Assembly (NCBI RefSeq): GCF_000647975.1
Contig: NZ_JFKE01000001.1
Location: 615,915-679,914 of the forward strand
DNA length: 64,000 nt
Origin: Actibacterium mucosum KCTC 23349
Lineage (GTDB): Bacteria; Pseudomonadota; Alphaproteobacteria; Rhodobacterales; Rhodobacteraceae
Direction of reading: 5' to 3'
The translations under genes and the position numbers were made by a program. A model generated the notes under the pieces. That model was not told the origin of the DNA and did no database searches. It saw nothing but the letters and a program-made list of their open reading frames with translations. This document shows, one piece after another, positions 53,592-63,900 of the stretch (the stretch's first letter is position 1; each line of letters begins with the position of its first letter).

Positions 53592-56207
53592 ATGAACATG
53601 GAAAAGTTCACGGAACGGTCGCGCGGTTTCATTCAGGCCGCTCAGACGATTGCGATGCGGGAAAGCCATCAGCGGCTTGCACCCGAACATTTGCTGAAAG
53701 CACTGCTTGATGACGATCAGGGGCTGGCTGCCAACCTGATCAAACGCGCCGGCGGCGCGCCGGACCGCGTGGTCGAGGCGGTTGACGTGGCACTGTCGAA
53801 AATCCCGCAGGTGGGGGGCGATGCCGGGCAGACCTATCTGGATCAGCAAACCGCCAAGGTTCTGGCCGAGGCCGAGAAGGTTGCCACCAAGGCAGGCGAC
53901 AGTTTTGTGCCGGTGGAACGCATTCTGACCGCGCTGGCCATGGTGAAATCGAAGGCCCGCGAGGCCTTGGAGGCCGGTGCCGTATCGGCGCAGAAACTGA
54001 ACGCCGCGATCAACGACATTCGCAAGGGCCGCACGGCCGATACCGCCAGCGCCGAGGAAGGCTATGACGCGCTCAAGAAATACGCGCGCGACCTGACCGA
54101 GGCGGCGCGGGACGGCAAGATTGACCCGATCATTGGCCGTGACGAGGAGATTCGCCGCGCCATGCAGGTGCTGTCGCGCCGCACCAAGAACAACCCGGTT
54201 CTGATCGGCGAACCCGGCGTGGGTAAAACCGCGATTGCCGAGGGGCTGGCCCTGCGCATCATCGACGGCGACGTGCCCGAAAGCCTGCGCAACAAGCAGC
54301 TGATGGCGCTGGATATGGGTGCGCTGATTGCCGGTGCGAAATATCGCGGCGAGTTCGAGGAACGCCTGAAATCCATCCTGAAAGAGATCGAGGCCGCCGC
54401 GGGCGAAGTCATCCTGTTCATCGACGAGATGCACACGCTGGTGGGCGCCGGTAAAACCGATGGCGCAATGGATGCGGCCAACTTGATCAAACCGGCGCTG
54501 GCGCGCGGCGAGTTGCACTGTGTGGGCGCCACCACGCTGGACGAATACCGCAAGCACGTGGAAAAGGACGCAGCCCTTGCGCGGCGGTTCCAGCCGGTGC
54601 TGGTGGATGAGCCGACGGTTGAGGACACGATCAGCATTCTGCGCGGCATCAAGGAGAAATACGAACTGCACCACGGCGTGCGAATCTCCGACAGCGCGCT
54701 GGTTGCCGCCTCAACGCTGAGCCATCGCTATATCACCGACCGGTTCCTGCCCGACAAGGCCATCGACCTTGTGGACGAGGCCGCCAGCCGCTTGCGGATG
54801 GAGGTAGACAGCAAACCCGAAGAGCTGGACGCGCTGGACCGCCAGATCCTGCAACTGCAGATCGAGGCCGAGGCGCTGAAGAAAGAGGATGACGCGGCCA
54901 GCAAGGATCGTCTGACCAAGCTGGAAAAGGAGTTGTCCGAATTGCAGCAGCAATCGGCAGGTCTGACGGCGAAATGGCAGGCCGAGCGGGACAAGCTGGA
55001 AAGCGGGCGCGAGCTGAAAGAGCAGCTGGACCGCGCGCGGGCCGAACTGGACGCCGCCAAGCGCGACGGCAACCTGGCCAAGGCGGGCGAGCTGTCTTAC
55101 GGCGTGATCCCCGAGTTGGAGAAAAAGCTGACCGAGGCAGAGGAAGCCGAAAACGACCTGATGGTCGAAGAGGCGGTGCGGCCCGAACAGATCGCGCAGG
55201 TGGTGGAACGCTGGACGGGTATCCCAACCTCGAAGATGCTGGAAGGCGAACGCGAGAAGCTGTTGCGCATGGAAGACGAGATCGGCAAGCGGGTGATCGG
55301 CCAGAGCCAGGCCGTGACCGCCGTGGCCAATGCCGTGCGCCGGGCGCGCGCGGGTCTGAACGACGAGAACCGCCCGCTGGGCAGCTTCCTGTTCCTTGGC
55401 CCCACCGGTGTCGGCAAGACCGAGCTGACCAAGGCCGTGGCCGAATACCTGTTCGACGATGACAGCGCGATGGTGCGCATCGATATGTCGGAGTTTATGG
55501 AAAAGCACGCGGTGGCCCGTCTGATCGGGGCGCCTCCGGGTTATGTCGGCTATGACGAAGGCGGCGTGCTGACCGAGGCGGTGCGGCGCAAGCCTTATCA
55601 GGTTGTGCTGTTTGACGAGGTCGAAAAGGCGCACCCGGATGTGTTCAACGTGCTTTTGCAGGTGCTGGATGACGGGGTGCTGACCGATGGTCAGGGCCGC
55701 ACGGTCGACTTTAAGCAAACGCTGATCATCCTGACGTCGAACCTTGGCAGCCAGGCGCTCAGCCAGTTGCCCGATGGCGCCGACAGCGCGCAGGCGCGGC
55801 GCGACGTGATGGATGCGGTGCGGGCGCATTTCCGGCCCGAGTTCCTGAACCGCCTGGACGAAACCATCATCTTCGACCGGCTGGGCCGGGCCGATATGGA
55901 TGGGATTGTGGCTATCCAGTTGGCGCGCCTGCAGAAACGTCTGGCCGGGCGCAACATCACACTGGATCTGGACGATGCGGCGCTGAAATGGCTAGCCGAT
56001 GAAGGCTATGATCCGGTCTTTGGCGCGCGTCCGCTGAAGCGGGTGATCCAGCGCGCCTTGCAGGACCAATTGGCCGAGGCGCTGTTGGGCGGCGATATCC
56101 TTGATGGAGCACATGTTCAGGTCAGCGCCGGGGCGGATGGTCTGCTGGTTGGGGACCGCGTCGGCAAGTCGCTGCGCGAGCCGCCAAACGACGCCGTAGT
56201 CCACTAG
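53592..56207 (+). CDS. clpB: ATP-dependent disaggregase ClpB
   Basis: An 871-residue Hsp100 chaperone. The N-domain ([20 protein letters not shown]) is followed by AAA-1 with Walker [18 protein letters not shown] and Walker [16 protein letters not shown], the coiled-coil middle domain (about 405-525), AAA-2 with [15 protein letters not shown] and [15 protein letters not shown], and the C-terminal [16 protein letters not shown] motif ([15 protein letters not shown]). It lacks a ClpP-binding loop and works with DnaK in protein disaggregation. ATG 53592 is chosen at the family start; AAGAGGAG lies about 10 nt upstream. Confidence 0.97.
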   Translation: MNMEKFTERSRGFIQAAQTIAMRESHQRLAPEHLLKALLDDDQGLAANLIKRAGGAPDRVVEAVDVALSKIPQVGGDAGQTYLDQQTAKVLAEAEKVATKAGDSFVPVERILTALAMVKSKAREALEAGAVSAQKLNAAINDIRKGRTADTASAEEGYDALKKYARDLTEAARDGKIDPIIGRDEEIRRAMQVLSRRTKNNPVLIGEPGVGKTAIAEGLALRIIDGDVPESLRNKQLMALDMGALIAGAKYRGEFEERLKSILKEIEAAAGEVILFIDEMHTLVGAGKTDGAMDAANLIKPALARGELHCVGATTLDEYRKHVEKDAALARRFQPVLVDEPTVEDTISILRGIKEKYELHHGVRISDSALVAASTLSHRYITDRFLPDKAIDLVDEAASRLRMEVDSKPEELDALDRQILQLQIEAEALKKEDDAASKDRLTKLEKELSELQQQSAGLTAKWQAERDKLESGRELKEQLDRARAELDAAKRDGNLAKAGELSYGVIPELEKKLTEAEEAENDLMVEEAVRPEQIAQVVERWTGIPTSKMLEGEREKLLRMEDEIGKRVIGQSQAVTAVANAVRRARAGLNDENRPLGSFLFLGPTGVGKTELTKAVAEYLFDDDSAMVRIDMSEFMEKHAVARLIGAPPGYVGYDEGGVLTEAVRRKPYQVVLFDEVEKAHPDVFNVLLQVLDDGVLTDGQGRTVDFKQTLIILTSNLGSQALSQLPDGADSAQARRDVMDAVRAHFRPEFLNRLDETIIFDRLGRADMDGIVAIQLARLQKRLAGRNITLDLDDAALKWLADEGYDPVFGARPLKRVIQRALQDQLAEALLGGDILDGAHVQVSAGADGLLVGDRVGKSLREPPNDAVVH

Positions 56208-56213
56208 CCACCT

Positions 56214-56238
56214 AAAGCCCCGCGTTTGCGGGGCTTTT
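56214..56238 (+). terminator. Rho-independent terminator of clpB
   Basis: AAAGCCCCGC pairs with GCGGGGCTTT around GTTT, followed by TCCTTTTT on the plus strand, seven bp after the clpB stop codon. Confidence 0.88.
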
Positions 56239-56309
56239 CCTTTTTGGGGATTGCATGCGATTCGCGGTATAGTTGCGCATTCATTTCAAGCAATTTCCCG
56301 AGTTTTACC

Positions 56310-57272
56310 ATGCCCCCATTTCCTGCACCCAATTTCAATTTCTCATACACACCCGCCACCGAGATCACCGCACTGCGCCAATGGCGCGACACAAAACCGG
56401 GACGCGCGATACCCGCCAAAACCGCTGGTCGGCTGCTGCTGGGCAGTTGGAACATCGCTAATCTTGGGGACGCCGAACAAAAGCGCGACGATGCCGATAT
56501 CGAGTTGATGGCCGAGATTGTCAGCTGGTTCGACCTTGTGGCGGTGCAAGAGGTCAAAGAGGACCTGACCGATTTCAACCGCATCCTTGACGAGCTGCCA
56601 GCGGGCTATGACGCCATATTCTCGGACCAGGCCGGTAACGACGAACGTATGGCCTATATCTTTGATGGCAACACGGTCGACCTGTTGCGGCTTGCCGGCG
56701 AGGTGGCCGTGCCTCCGGCCTCGCATCGCTATGTCAAACTGCCAGGGATCGAGCAGAAGTTTCGTGGTTTTGATCGCAACCCCTATGCCGTGGCCTTTGA
56801 CAAGGACGGGTTCGTAGTGACGGTGGTCAACGCGCATCTTTATTTCGGGTCCGGCAGCAAGCAGTCGGTAAACCGCCGCGCGTTAGAGACTTACGGGTTG
56901 GGGCGTTGGGCGGACCTTCGGCGCAAGCGCGGACGGGCCTATTCGGACAACGTGGTTGTGATCGGTGATCTGAACATGCCCAAGGCCGAGATCGGGGACG
57001 AGATTTTTGATGCGTTGACCAAACGCGGCCTTCACATCCCACCCCATCAATCGCGCCTTGGTACCACGATCACCGAGGGCAAGCATTACGATCAGTTGGC
57101 CTTTTTCCCCGGCGGCGCCGGACAGGCCTATCAGGCCGACGGGGTGTTTGACTTTGACGGCGCATTGTTCAGCAACTTGTGGAACAGTCACACGCCCAAG
57201 GAATTCGAGGCTTTCATGCGATACCATATCTCGGACCACCGGCCGATCTGGGTGCAATTCCGCACCAGTTGA
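56310..57272 (+). CDS. Endonuclease/exonuclease/phosphatase (EEP) family protein
   Basis: A 320-residue protein with EEP motifs in order: LLGSWNIANLGDAEQKRDDA, LVAVQEVKEDLTDFNRI (metal-binding Glu), FVVTVVNAHLYFGSG, VVVIGDLNMPKAEIGDE and ISDHRPIWVQF (catalytic His). It may be a nuclease or a phosphodiesterase. ATG 56310 is chosen because an upstream ATG at 56226 lies in the clpB terminator stem. No signal peptide is evident. Confidence 0.85.
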   Translation: MPPFPAPNFNFSYTPATEITALRQWRDTKPGRAIPAKTAGRLLLGSWNIANLGDAEQKRDDADIELMAEIVSWFDLVAVQEVKEDLTDFNRILDELPAGYDAIFSDQAGNDERMAYIFDGNTVDLLRLAGEVAVPPASHRYVKLPGIEQKFRGFDRNPYAVAFDKDGFVVTVVNAHLYFGSGSKQSVNRRALETYGLGRWADLRRKRGRAYSDNVVVIGDLNMPKAEIGDEIFDALTKRGLHIPPHQSRLGTTITEGKHYDQLAFFPGGAGQAYQADGVFDFDGALFSNLWNSHTPKEFEAFMRYHISDHRPIWVQFRTS

Positions 57273-57319
57273 TCAGGCAAAAAGAACCTGCAGACAGCGG
57301 CGCCGCGTATCAATGCGAA

Positions 57320-57343
57320 AAAGCCCCGCAATTGCGGGGCTTT
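57320..57343. terminator. Bidirectional Rho-independent terminator
   Basis: AAAGCCCCGC and GCGGGGCTTT form a perfect stem around AATT. The stem itself supplies A and T runs on both strands. It lies between the convergent EEP and fasciclin-RTX genes. Confidence 0.82.
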
Positions 57344-57349
57344 GAGAGT

Positions 57350-58771
57350 TTAGACAAAGAACTCGGCGAAGATGAAGTCTTCGGTCATCGGCGCGTCCAT
57401 CGCAGAGTGAATAACGAAAATCGCGTCTTCGTCGCCATATTCGATTTGAGTGAAGAACATCCCGCTGGTCACCTCGATGTCGTGCATCGACGTCGCTCCG
57501 GTGTTCGACAGGTCAATCTGATCCTGCCCGCTTTGGAACCCATACACGGTGTCGATGCCATCGCCGGTGTTGAAGATGAACAGGTCAGCACCCGCACCGC
57601 CAAACAGAACGTCATTTTGGGTGCCGCCGATGATTGTGTCGTCACCCGCCCCTGCAAAGATGAAGTCGCGTCCACCATTGCCGTCGATCAGGTCGGCGTC
57701 GGCACCAGTCGCGATAAAGCTGAACCCATCGCCGTCAATCACAAGATCAACGTCGTTTGAGCCATCCGACTGCAATACATCGACAGGCAGCAAGACACCG
57801 TCCAGAACGTGGACGACACCATTAGATGCCTGAATGTCGGTGCCTATGATATTGGGATCCGGCACATCAGGGTCGTTGTCGACCAGCGTGGCGCCGTCGA
57901 CGCCAATTGTCGCTCCCAAAAGCGTGTCGATTTGTGTGCTGCCAAGCACTTGGCTGGCTTGCAGCGACTCGGGTGCAACATGGTATTGAAGGATGGCAGT
58001 TAGAACCGGAATCGGGTCGCCACCGCCAATCAGTGTCAACGCGTCAACCAAATAGCCGAATGCGCCTTCTTCGTCGGTGCCGGAATAGCCCAGGGCGCTG
58101 GCGAGATCGACGAATGCCTGATCCGTGGGTGCGAACGCGGTCAAGTCCAAATGAGCGTCGTCCAGTGTCTTGGCCAAACCGGCGGCCTGAACCGCGGCTA
58201 GAAGCATGTCGAAGTCTGCACCATTGGCGTCAAACCCACTGCCACTTGCCGCCACGATACCGGCGATGGTCGGAGCGTCATTGCCGGGCAGGTCGACGGG
58301 CAAAAGAACGCGGTCGATGACATGCACAATGCCATTATCCGCAGGGATATCCAGAGAGACCAGCGATGGGTCGATCAGGTCCGGTTCGGCGTCAACAAGT
58401 GTCGGCAGATCCGCGGTTATCGTGCCACCACCAAGCGTATGAACGCTGCCGGCATGCGCGATGTCAGAACTTGTCTGTGAACCGGATGAGAGGTGATACA
58501 AAAGTACCGCTTCCAATGTCGTAACCGGCACGTTGGAAAGAAGGAAATTGATCACGGCATTTTCGTTTGAAGGATCACCGGCAAAGCCTAGATCCACGGC
58601 CAAAGCACCAAAAGCTGCGTTTGTTGGCGCAAATACCGTCAGGTCCGAGTGAGGATCCGCCAAGGCCGATCCCAAATCCGAGCTTGGTATCAGGGCATCA
58701 ACGATGACGACCACCGTTCTTAAAGTTGAAAATTGCGGTGATCCGCTCACCAGTTCTGACAAGTTTGCCAT
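57350..58771 (-). CDS. Double-fasciclin protein with C-terminal RTX calcium-binding repeats
   Basis: A 473-residue protein. FAS1 domain 1 (about 1-160) shows DLTVFAPTNAAFGAL, LLYHLSSGSQTSSD and NGIVHVIDRVLLPVD. FAS1 domain 2 (about 165-335) shows DLTAFAPTDQAFVDLASALG, LQYHVAPESLQASQVLG and NGVVHVLDGVLLPVD. Residues about 360-400 are RTX nonapeptides (GNGGRDFIF, GAGDDTIIG, GGAGADLFI), and the tail after DTVYGFQSGQDQIDL matches type I secretion-style ends. No Sec signal is present, so type I secretion and an adhesive role are inferred. The second fasciclin gene lies directly upstream. Confidence 0.9.
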   Translation of the reverse strand: MANLSELVSGSPQFSTLRTVVVIVDALIPSSDLGSALADPHSDLTVFAPTNAAFGALAVDLGFAGDPSNENAVINFLLSNVPVTTLEAVLLYHLSSGSQTSSDIAHAGSVHTLGGGTITADLPTLVDAEPDLIDPSLVSLDIPADNGIVHVIDRVLLPVDLPGNDAPTIAGIVAASGSGFDANGADFDMLLAAVQAAGLAKTLDDAHLDLTAFAPTDQAFVDLASALGYSGTDEEGAFGYLVDALTLIGGGDPIPVLTAILQYHVAPESLQASQVLGSTQIDTLLGATIGVDGATLVDNDPDVPDPNIIGTDIQASNGVVHVLDGVLLPVDVLQSDGSNDVDLVIDGDGFSFIATGADADLIDGNGGRDFIFAGAGDDTIIGGTQNDVLFGGAGADLFIFNTGDGIDTVYGFQSGQDQIDLSNTGATSMHDIEVTSGMFFTQIEYGDEDAIFVIHSAMDAPMTEDFIFAEFFV

Positions 58772-58852
58772 GTCAAACCTCCCTATAGTTTTAATTTTTG
58801 AGGAAAGAGAAGTGCGCGGCCCGGCTCGTATGGCGGGCCGCGCGGCCCAGGG

Positions 58853-59335
58853 TTAGGGCAGGATCACTTGGTCGATCACGTGGATCACGCCGTTCGAGGC
58901 GATGATGTCGGCGGAAACGACGTTCGCACCGTCCACTTTCACGCCGTTGCGTGCATCGATATGTACGTTCGAACCTTGCACTGTTGCCACGCTCAGACGC
59001 TGACCGGCCAATTGATCGCTGGTCACAGCGCCAGGCACAACGTGATAGGTCAGAACTGCCACCAGCTGATCTTTGTTCTCGGGCAGCAGCAGGCTTTCGA
59101 CGGTGCCAGCGGGAAGAGCGGCAAAAGCGTCGTTGGTCGGTGCAAAGACGGTGAACGGGCCGTCCGATTTCAGGGTGTCAACCAGGCCTGCGGCCGATAC
59201 GGCAGCGACCAGCGTGCTGAAGTCTTCGTTCGATGCGGCGATATCGACGATATCCGGATCACCCATCTCGCAGCCTGCCACGACAGTTGCAACGGCCATC
59301 GCGGCCACGGTTTTCAATGCGAAGCGACGGTTCAT
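58853..59335 (-). CDS. Fasciclin-domain lipoprotein
   Basis: A 160-residue protein with signal [20 protein letters not shown] and lipobox Cys in VVAGCEMG. One FAS1 domain follows: [57 protein letters not shown] and [13 protein letters not shown]. It is probably membrane-anchored in the periplasm or on the surface. AGGGGA precedes the ATG. It is transcribed toward the fasciclin-RTX gene, with an 81-bp gap. Confidence 0.92.
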   Translation of the reverse strand: MNRRFALKTVAAMAVATVVAGCEMGDPDIVDIAASNEDFSTLVAAVSAAGLVDTLKSDGPFTVFAPTNDAFAALPAGTVESLLLPENKDQLVAVLTYHVVPGAVTSDQLAGQRLSVATVQGSNVHIDARNGVKVDGANVVSADIIASNGVIHVIDQVILP

Positions 59336-59598
59336 ATTTATGTCCCCTATTGGTCCAAGAATGCGCGGTAACATTCCGCACAGCGTTCGTTTGAATGCGT
59401 CGGCGTTACGGGCGTAGGGGCCAAATTGGATGAAAAAGAAATCAGGTTTTTGGGGCTTGATCGACGAGAAATTCGCGCTAAGCCCGAGGGGAAACCCGCG
59501 TCCAGTCACGAAAACGTGAGTGATCTGCTCTATTCGGGGGACGCATTGGTATGCATCTGCGCTATGCAAAACACCAGAAGGAAAGTTGAGGCAAGGAC

Positions 59599-61098
59599 AT
59601 GAGTTGGATTGAGCGCGTGTTGGAGTTTCTGGCACTGGGTTTTGTGCTGGCGCTGGGTGTGGTTGTCCTGTCGATTATGGTCATGCTTTGGATCGACCTG
59701 CGGCAAACGGGCGACGCAATCCGCCGCAACTATCCGGTTATCGGGCGGTTTCGGCACCTGTTTTCGAAACTGGGCGAGTTCTTTCGGCAATATTTCTTTG
59801 CGATGGACCGCGAAGAAATGCCGTTCAACCGTGCACAGCGCGATTGGGTCGGTCGTGCGGCATCGGGCAAGGACAATACGATCGCCTTTGGTTCGACCCG
59901 CAGCCTGACGGAACCCGGAACGCCGATTTTTGTACCCGCGGCCTTTCCGCCACTGGACAATCAGTTTGCTTCAACGGATCCGATGCTGATCGGCCCCACC
60001 GCACGTGAACCTTTCGTAGCGCCTTCGATCTTCAATATCTCGGGGATGAGCTATGGCGCGATCTCGAAACCGGCCGTGGAGGCGTTGAGCCGTGGCGCCG
60101 CCGAGGCGGGCATATGGCTGAACACCGGTGAAGGTGGGTTGTCGCCCTATCATCTGAGTGCCGAATGCGATCTGGTCTATCAAATCGGAACGGCAAAGTA
60201 CGGTGTGCGCAATGATGACGGAAACCTGTGCGACGAAAAGCTGCGCGAGGTTGCTGCGCACCCACAGGTGAAGATGTTCGAGGTGAAGCTTGCCCAAGGT
60301 GCCAAGCCAGGCAAGGGGGGCATTCTGCCGGGCGAAAAGGTCGATGCCGAGGTGGCCGCCATCCGCGGAATCCCCGAGGGCAAGACCAGCTATTCCCCCA
60401 ACCGCCATGCCGAGGTCGACAGCTGGGGTGACCTTCTGGACATGATGAACCACATCCGCGAAGTGACGGGCAAACCGGTAGGGTTCAAAACCGTGGCTGG
60501 TGCGGTAGAGCCGTTTGAAGAGCTTTTTGAACTGATCCGTCATCGCGGCCATGACAGTGCGCCGGACTTCATCACTATCGACGGGGGCGAGGGCGGCACG
60601 GGTGCCGCACCCATGCCCCTGATGGATCTGGTTGGGATGCCAATCCGCGAGGCGATGCTGATGGTGTCAGACCTGCGCGATGCCTGTGGACTGCATGATC
60701 GCATCCGCCTGATCGCCTCGGGCAAGTTGGTGAATCCGGGCGATGTGGCATGGGCGATTGCGGCAGGGGCGGATTTCGTGACCTCGGCGCGCGGGTTCAT
60801 GTTCTCGTTGGGCTGTATCCAGGCGCTGAAATGTAACCGCAATACTTGCCCCACGGGAATTACCACGCATGACCCGAGCCTTCAGAAGGGGCTGGTTGTT
60901 GACCGCAAATATCGTCGCGTGGCACGCTATGCGCAGTCGGTGATCCACGAGGTAGAGACCATCGCGCATTCCGTTGGCGTAGCCGAGCCGCGCCAGATGC
61001 GGCGGCGTCACGTTCGGATCGTGCAGCCCAATGGATCTTCGCGCCCAATGAATGTGCTGTTTCCGCGTCGAGACCCGGAAAACGCCAATGTGAAGTGA
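59599..61098 (+). CDS. FMN-binding glutamate synthase-family protein, membrane-anchored
   Basis: A 499-residue protein. An N-terminal span ([20 protein letters not shown]) is followed by the GltB FMN-binding barrel: [72 protein letters not shown] and [17 protein letters not shown]. The Cys cluster in [17 protein letters not shown] resembles the Fe-S ligands of GltB. It lacks the amidotransferase and C-terminal GXGXG domains of full glutamate synthase, so the actual reaction is unknown. The 260-bp region before it (59336-59598), shared with the divergent fasciclin gene, holds no believable gene. Confidence 0.9.
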   Translation: MSWIERVLEFLALGFVLALGVVVLSIMVMLWIDLRQTGDAIRRNYPVIGRFRHLFSKLGEFFRQYFFAMDREEMPFNRAQRDWVGRAASGKDNTIAFGSTRSLTEPGTPIFVPAAFPPLDNQFASTDPMLIGPTAREPFVAPSIFNISGMSYGAISKPAVEALSRGAAEAGIWLNTGEGGLSPYHLSAECDLVYQIGTAKYGVRNDDGNLCDEKLREVAAHPQVKMFEVKLAQGAKPGKGGILPGEKVDAEVAAIRGIPEGKTSYSPNRHAEVDSWGDLLDMMNHIREVTGKPVGFKTVAGAVEPFEELFELIRHRGHDSAPDFITIDGGEGGTGAAPMPLMDLVGMPIREAMLMVSDLRDACGLHDRIRLIASGKLVNPGDVAWAIAAGADFVTSARGFMFSLGCIQALKCNRNTCPTGITTHDPSLQKGLVVDRKYRRVARYAQSVIHEVETIAHSVGVAEPRQMRRRHVRIVQPNGSSRPMNVLFPRRDPENANVK

Positions 61099-61163
61099 CG
61101 TGTTTTGTGACTGGTGGCCATTACGCCCTAGATCATGTCTACGTGATGACGAGAGGAGCAGCC

Positions 61164-62099
61164 ATGACGCAGCGCTGGAAGAACGATTTGAACTGGTCTG
61201 ACGTGACACCGAAGCAGGTGTTCCTGAACCGGCGTCAGATCATGGCCGGATTTGCGGCCTCGGGGCTGGCCCTGTCGGCGGGCATGGCGCAGGCCGGACT
61301 GGGTGCCAAGCCCAGCATCCTGTCGACGGATGAAGAGCCCAACGCACTGGAAGACATCACGGCCTATAACAACTTTTATGAGTTTGGCACCGGCAAGGCC
61401 GACCCTGCAGAAAACGCCCATTCGCTGACCACGGATCCCTGGGCGGTGCAGATTGACGGTTTGGTGGACAAGCCCGGCAGCTATGACCTGGATGATTTGT
61501 TGTCCGGCGTGACGTTGGAAGAGCGTATCTATCGGTTTCGTTGTGTCGAGGCGTGGTCAATGGTTGTGCCCTGGGTTGGGTTTGAATTGAAGACGATCCT
61601 GGACCGTGTCGGTGTTCAGCCCTCGGCCAAGTATGTGGCATTCGAAACGCTGGTGCGCCCCGAGGAAATGCCCGGACAACGCCGGTTCCCGCCAATTTTG
61701 GATTGGCCGTATCGCGAAGGGCTGCGTCTGGACGAGGCGATGCATCCGCTGACGATTATGGCCACTGGCATTTACGACGAACCACTGCCCAACCAGAACG
61801 GGGCGCCGTTGCGGTTGGTGGTTCCGTGGAAATACGGGTTCAAATCGATCAAGTCGATTGTTCGCATCACCCTGACCGAGGACGAGCCACCCACCACGTG
61901 GAACATGCAGAACGCCCGCGAATACGGGTTCTATTCCAATGTGAACCCCAAGGTGGATCACCCACGTTGGAGCCAGGCCAGCGAACGCAAGATCGGTGGC
62001 GGCCTGTTTGCCAAGCGCCAGCCGACGCTGATGTTCAACGGATATGAGGATCAGGTGGCTGATCTTTATGCCGGTATGGATCTGGCCAAATTCTATTGA
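61164..62099 (+). CDS. msrP: Protein-methionine-sulfoxide reductase catalytic subunit (molybdopterin)
   Basis: A 311-residue periplasmic enzyme that repairs oxidised methionines. The Tat signal contains [20 protein letters not shown]. The molybdenum-ligand Cys is in [58 protein letters not shown] and [20 protein letters not shown] are MsrP hallmarks. GAGAGGAG precedes ATG 61164. msrQ follows. Confidence 0.96.
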   Translation: MTQRWKNDLNWSDVTPKQVFLNRRQIMAGFAASGLALSAGMAQAGLGAKPSILSTDEEPNALEDITAYNNFYEFGTGKADPAENAHSLTTDPWAVQIDGLVDKPGSYDLDDLLSGVTLEERIYRFRCVEAWSMVVPWVGFELKTILDRVGVQPSAKYVAFETLVRPEEMPGQRRFPPILDWPYREGLRLDEAMHPLTIMATGIYDEPLPNQNGAPLRLVVPWKYGFKSIKSIVRITLTEDEPPTTWNMQNAREYGFYSNVNPKVDHPRWSQASERKIGGGLFAKRQPTLMFNGYEDQVADLYAGMDLAKFY

Positions 62100-62121
62100 T
62101 CCGCGCAGCTGGAGGGTCTTC

Positions 62122-62751
62122 TTGAAGGACGCCATCAACAGCTTTGCCCGCAAAATCCCTGCCTGGCTGGTATATGTGGCCGGGGCGGGGTTAAGTCTTT
62201 GGTACCTGTACCTTGCCGCAACGGGAGAGATGGGACCCGAGCCGATCAAGCCGCTGGAACATGCGCTGGGTGAACTGGCCTTGCAGCTCTTGATCCTTGG
62301 GCTTGTCATTTCCCCGCTGCGCCGGTTTGCGGGGATCAACCTCGTAAAGTTTCGCAGGGCGCTGGGGCTGACGGCGTTCTTTGTCGTTTTTGCCCATCTG
62401 CTGGTGTGGCTGGTGCTGGACCTGCAAAGCTGGCAACTGATCTGGAAAGACATCGTCAAACGCCCGTACATCACCATTGGCATGGTCGCGTTCGTGATCT
62501 GCATTCCACTGGCGGTCACGTCCAACAACTATTTCACCCGCCGCATGGGGCCGGCTTGGAACCAACTGCATAAACTGACCTACGCGGTTATCTTTCTTGG
62601 GGGGCTGCACAACGTGATGGTGGCCAAGGGCCTGCCGCTTGAGCCGCTGATCTATATGGCTGTGATCCTGGGTTTGCTGGCGCTGCGTCTGATTCCCAGG
62701 TCGCGCCCGGTGGTTGCGCCCGGTCGTGTCTCCACCAGTATCAATAATTAA
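62122..62751 (+). CDS. msrQ: MsrQ heme-binding membrane subunit, TTG start
   Basis: A 209-residue membrane protein with about six spans that passes electrons from the quinone pool to MsrP. LGELALQLLILGLVISPLRR, RALGLTAFFVVFAHLLVWLV and NQLHKLTYAVIFLGGLHNVM contain family-typical residues including the heme-ligand His. No ATG or GTG fits the homologous N-terminus (LKDAINSFARKIPAWLVY); a TTG at 62122 with GGAGGG five bp upstream does. The preceding in-frame ATG at 62044 lies inside msrP. Gap to msrP is 22 bp. Confidence 0.92.
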   Translation: MKDAINSFARKIPAWLVYVAGAGLSLWYLYLAATGEMGPEPIKPLEHALGELALQLLILGLVISPLRRFAGINLVKFRRALGLTAFFVVFAHLLVWLVLDLQSWQLIWKDIVKRPYITIGMVAFVICIPLAVTSNNYFTRRMGPAWNQLHKLTYAVIFLGGLHNVMVAKGLPLEPLIYMAVILGLLALRLIPRSRPVVAPGRVSTSINN

Positions 62752-62820
62752 ATTTTATTATTGATAATAACCCCCGACTCGGCTACCAACGCTCTGCCCC
62801 GATCATTGCGCGGGGTTATT
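62741..62820. other. Nested inverted repeats after msrQ
   Basis: TCAATAAT (62741-62748) faces ATTATTGA (62757-62764) across the msrQ stop codon. AATAACCCC (62766-62774) faces GGGGTTATT (62812-62820) across 37 nt. These may form a terminator or a structured RNA element ahead of the aldo/keto reductase gene. No T run follows the larger stem. Confidence 0.4.
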
Positions 62821-62839
62821 CCATTATTGAGGGCGGATC

Positions 62840-63820
62840 ATGAAATTACGTCGTTTGGGCAAATCCGATTTGCAAGTTTCCGAAATCGGGCTGGGCTGCT
62901 GGCAGTTGGGCGGTGATTTTGGCCCGGTAGATGCAGACACCTGTGCCAGCATTCTGGACGCCACGGAAAGTGCCGGTATCAACTTTCTCGACACCGCAGA
63001 CGTCTATGGTGGTGGCAACAGCGAGCGCCACGTGGGCGCCTTTGCAGCCCGGGCCAAGACCAAGCCGGTCATCGCCACAAAGGTTGGCCGGTCAGGCGAA
63101 ACCTATCCAGACAATTACGAAGAAGACAACATTCGCCAGCATCTGGTCGCCAGCTGCACGCGCCTGGGGGTCGACAGCCTGGACCTGATTCAGCTGCACT
63201 GCGTGCCGCCCGAGGTTCTGCAAGACGGCACGATCTTTGCCACCATGGAAAAGATGAAGGCCGAAGGCCTGTGTCGCAACTGGGGCGCCAGCGTTGAAAC
63301 CATCGACGAGGCGCTGTTGTGTATTCAGCAGCCCGGCCTGACCTCTCTGCAGATCATCTTTAACCTCTACCGGCAGAACGCGGTCTGGGATCTGTTCGAC
63401 AAGGCCAAGGCGGCTGATGTGGGGATCATCGTGCGCCTGCCTCTGGCCAGCGGTGTGCTCAGCGGCAAGTTCAAGCCGGATCAAAGCTTCGATGCATCCG
63501 ACCACCGCAACTATAACGCCAATGGCGAGATGTTCTCGGTTGGCGAGACCTTCTCGGGCATTGCCCTGCCACAGGCGGTTGCGTCTTTGGACCATATCCG
63601 TCCGCATGTTCCCGAAGGGGTCAGTATGGCCGATTTCGCGCTGCGATGGATCCTCGACCATGACGCTGTGTCGTCGATCATCGCGGGCTGTTCGCGTCCC
63701 GATCAGGTTACGCGAAACGCGGCCGTATCAGACATCGCCCCGCTGACGGCTGCCACGCATGAGGCGTTGGCGACCGCTTATCGCGACCATATCGAGTCGC
63801 TTGTGCGCTGCCCAATCTGA
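62840..63820 (+). CDS. Aldo/keto reductase
   Basis: A 326-residue TIM-barrel oxidoreductase beginning MKLRRLGKSDLQVSEIGLGC. Catalytic elements: GINFLDTADVYGGGNSERHV (Asp/Tyr), KPVIATKVGRSG (Lys) and DLIQLHCVPPEVL (His). The C-terminal cofactor region includes ALRWILDHDAVSSIIAGCSR. Substrate unknown. GAGGGCGG lies before the ATG at 62840. Confidence 0.93.
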   Translation: MKLRRLGKSDLQVSEIGLGCWQLGGDFGPVDADTCASILDATESAGINFLDTADVYGGGNSERHVGAFAARAKTKPVIATKVGRSGETYPDNYEEDNIRQHLVASCTRLGVDSLDLIQLHCVPPEVLQDGTIFATMEKMKAEGLCRNWGASVETIDEALLCIQQPGLTSLQIIFNLYRQNAVWDLFDKAKAADVGIIVRLPLASGVLSGKFKPDQSFDASDHRNYNANGEMFSVGETFSGIALPQAVASLDHIRPHVPEGVSMADFALRWILDHDAVSSIIAGCSRPDQVTRNAAVSDIAPLTAATHEALATAYRDHIESLVRCPI

Positions 63821-63831
63821 GAATCTCAAGC

Positions 63832-63866
63832 ATATCCACAGATCTGGTGGGCAAATCTGTGGATAA
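63832..63866. promoter_or_regulatory. Inverted pair of DnaA-box-like 9-mers
   Basis: TGTGGATAA at 63858-63866 is the exact complement of the consensus DnaA box TTATCCACA. ATATCCACA at 63832-63840 differs from it at one position. They face each other in a 10-bp inverted repeat (ATCCACAGAT/ATCTGTGGAT). An AT-rich tract fills 63935-64000. A DnaA-regulated promoter, a titration site or part of a replication origin are possible; two boxes alone do not prove any of these. Confidence 0.5.
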
Positions 63867-63869
63867 CCT

Positions 63870-63900
63870 CGGCGGGGCTGGTCATTGCCCCGCCGTTTTT
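63870..63900 (+). terminator. Rho-independent terminator of aldo/keto reductase gene
   Basis: CGGCGGGGC pairs with GCCCCGCCG around TGGTCATT and is followed by TTTTT, about 50 bp after the stop codon. It lies directly behind the DnaA-box pair. Confidence 0.88.
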
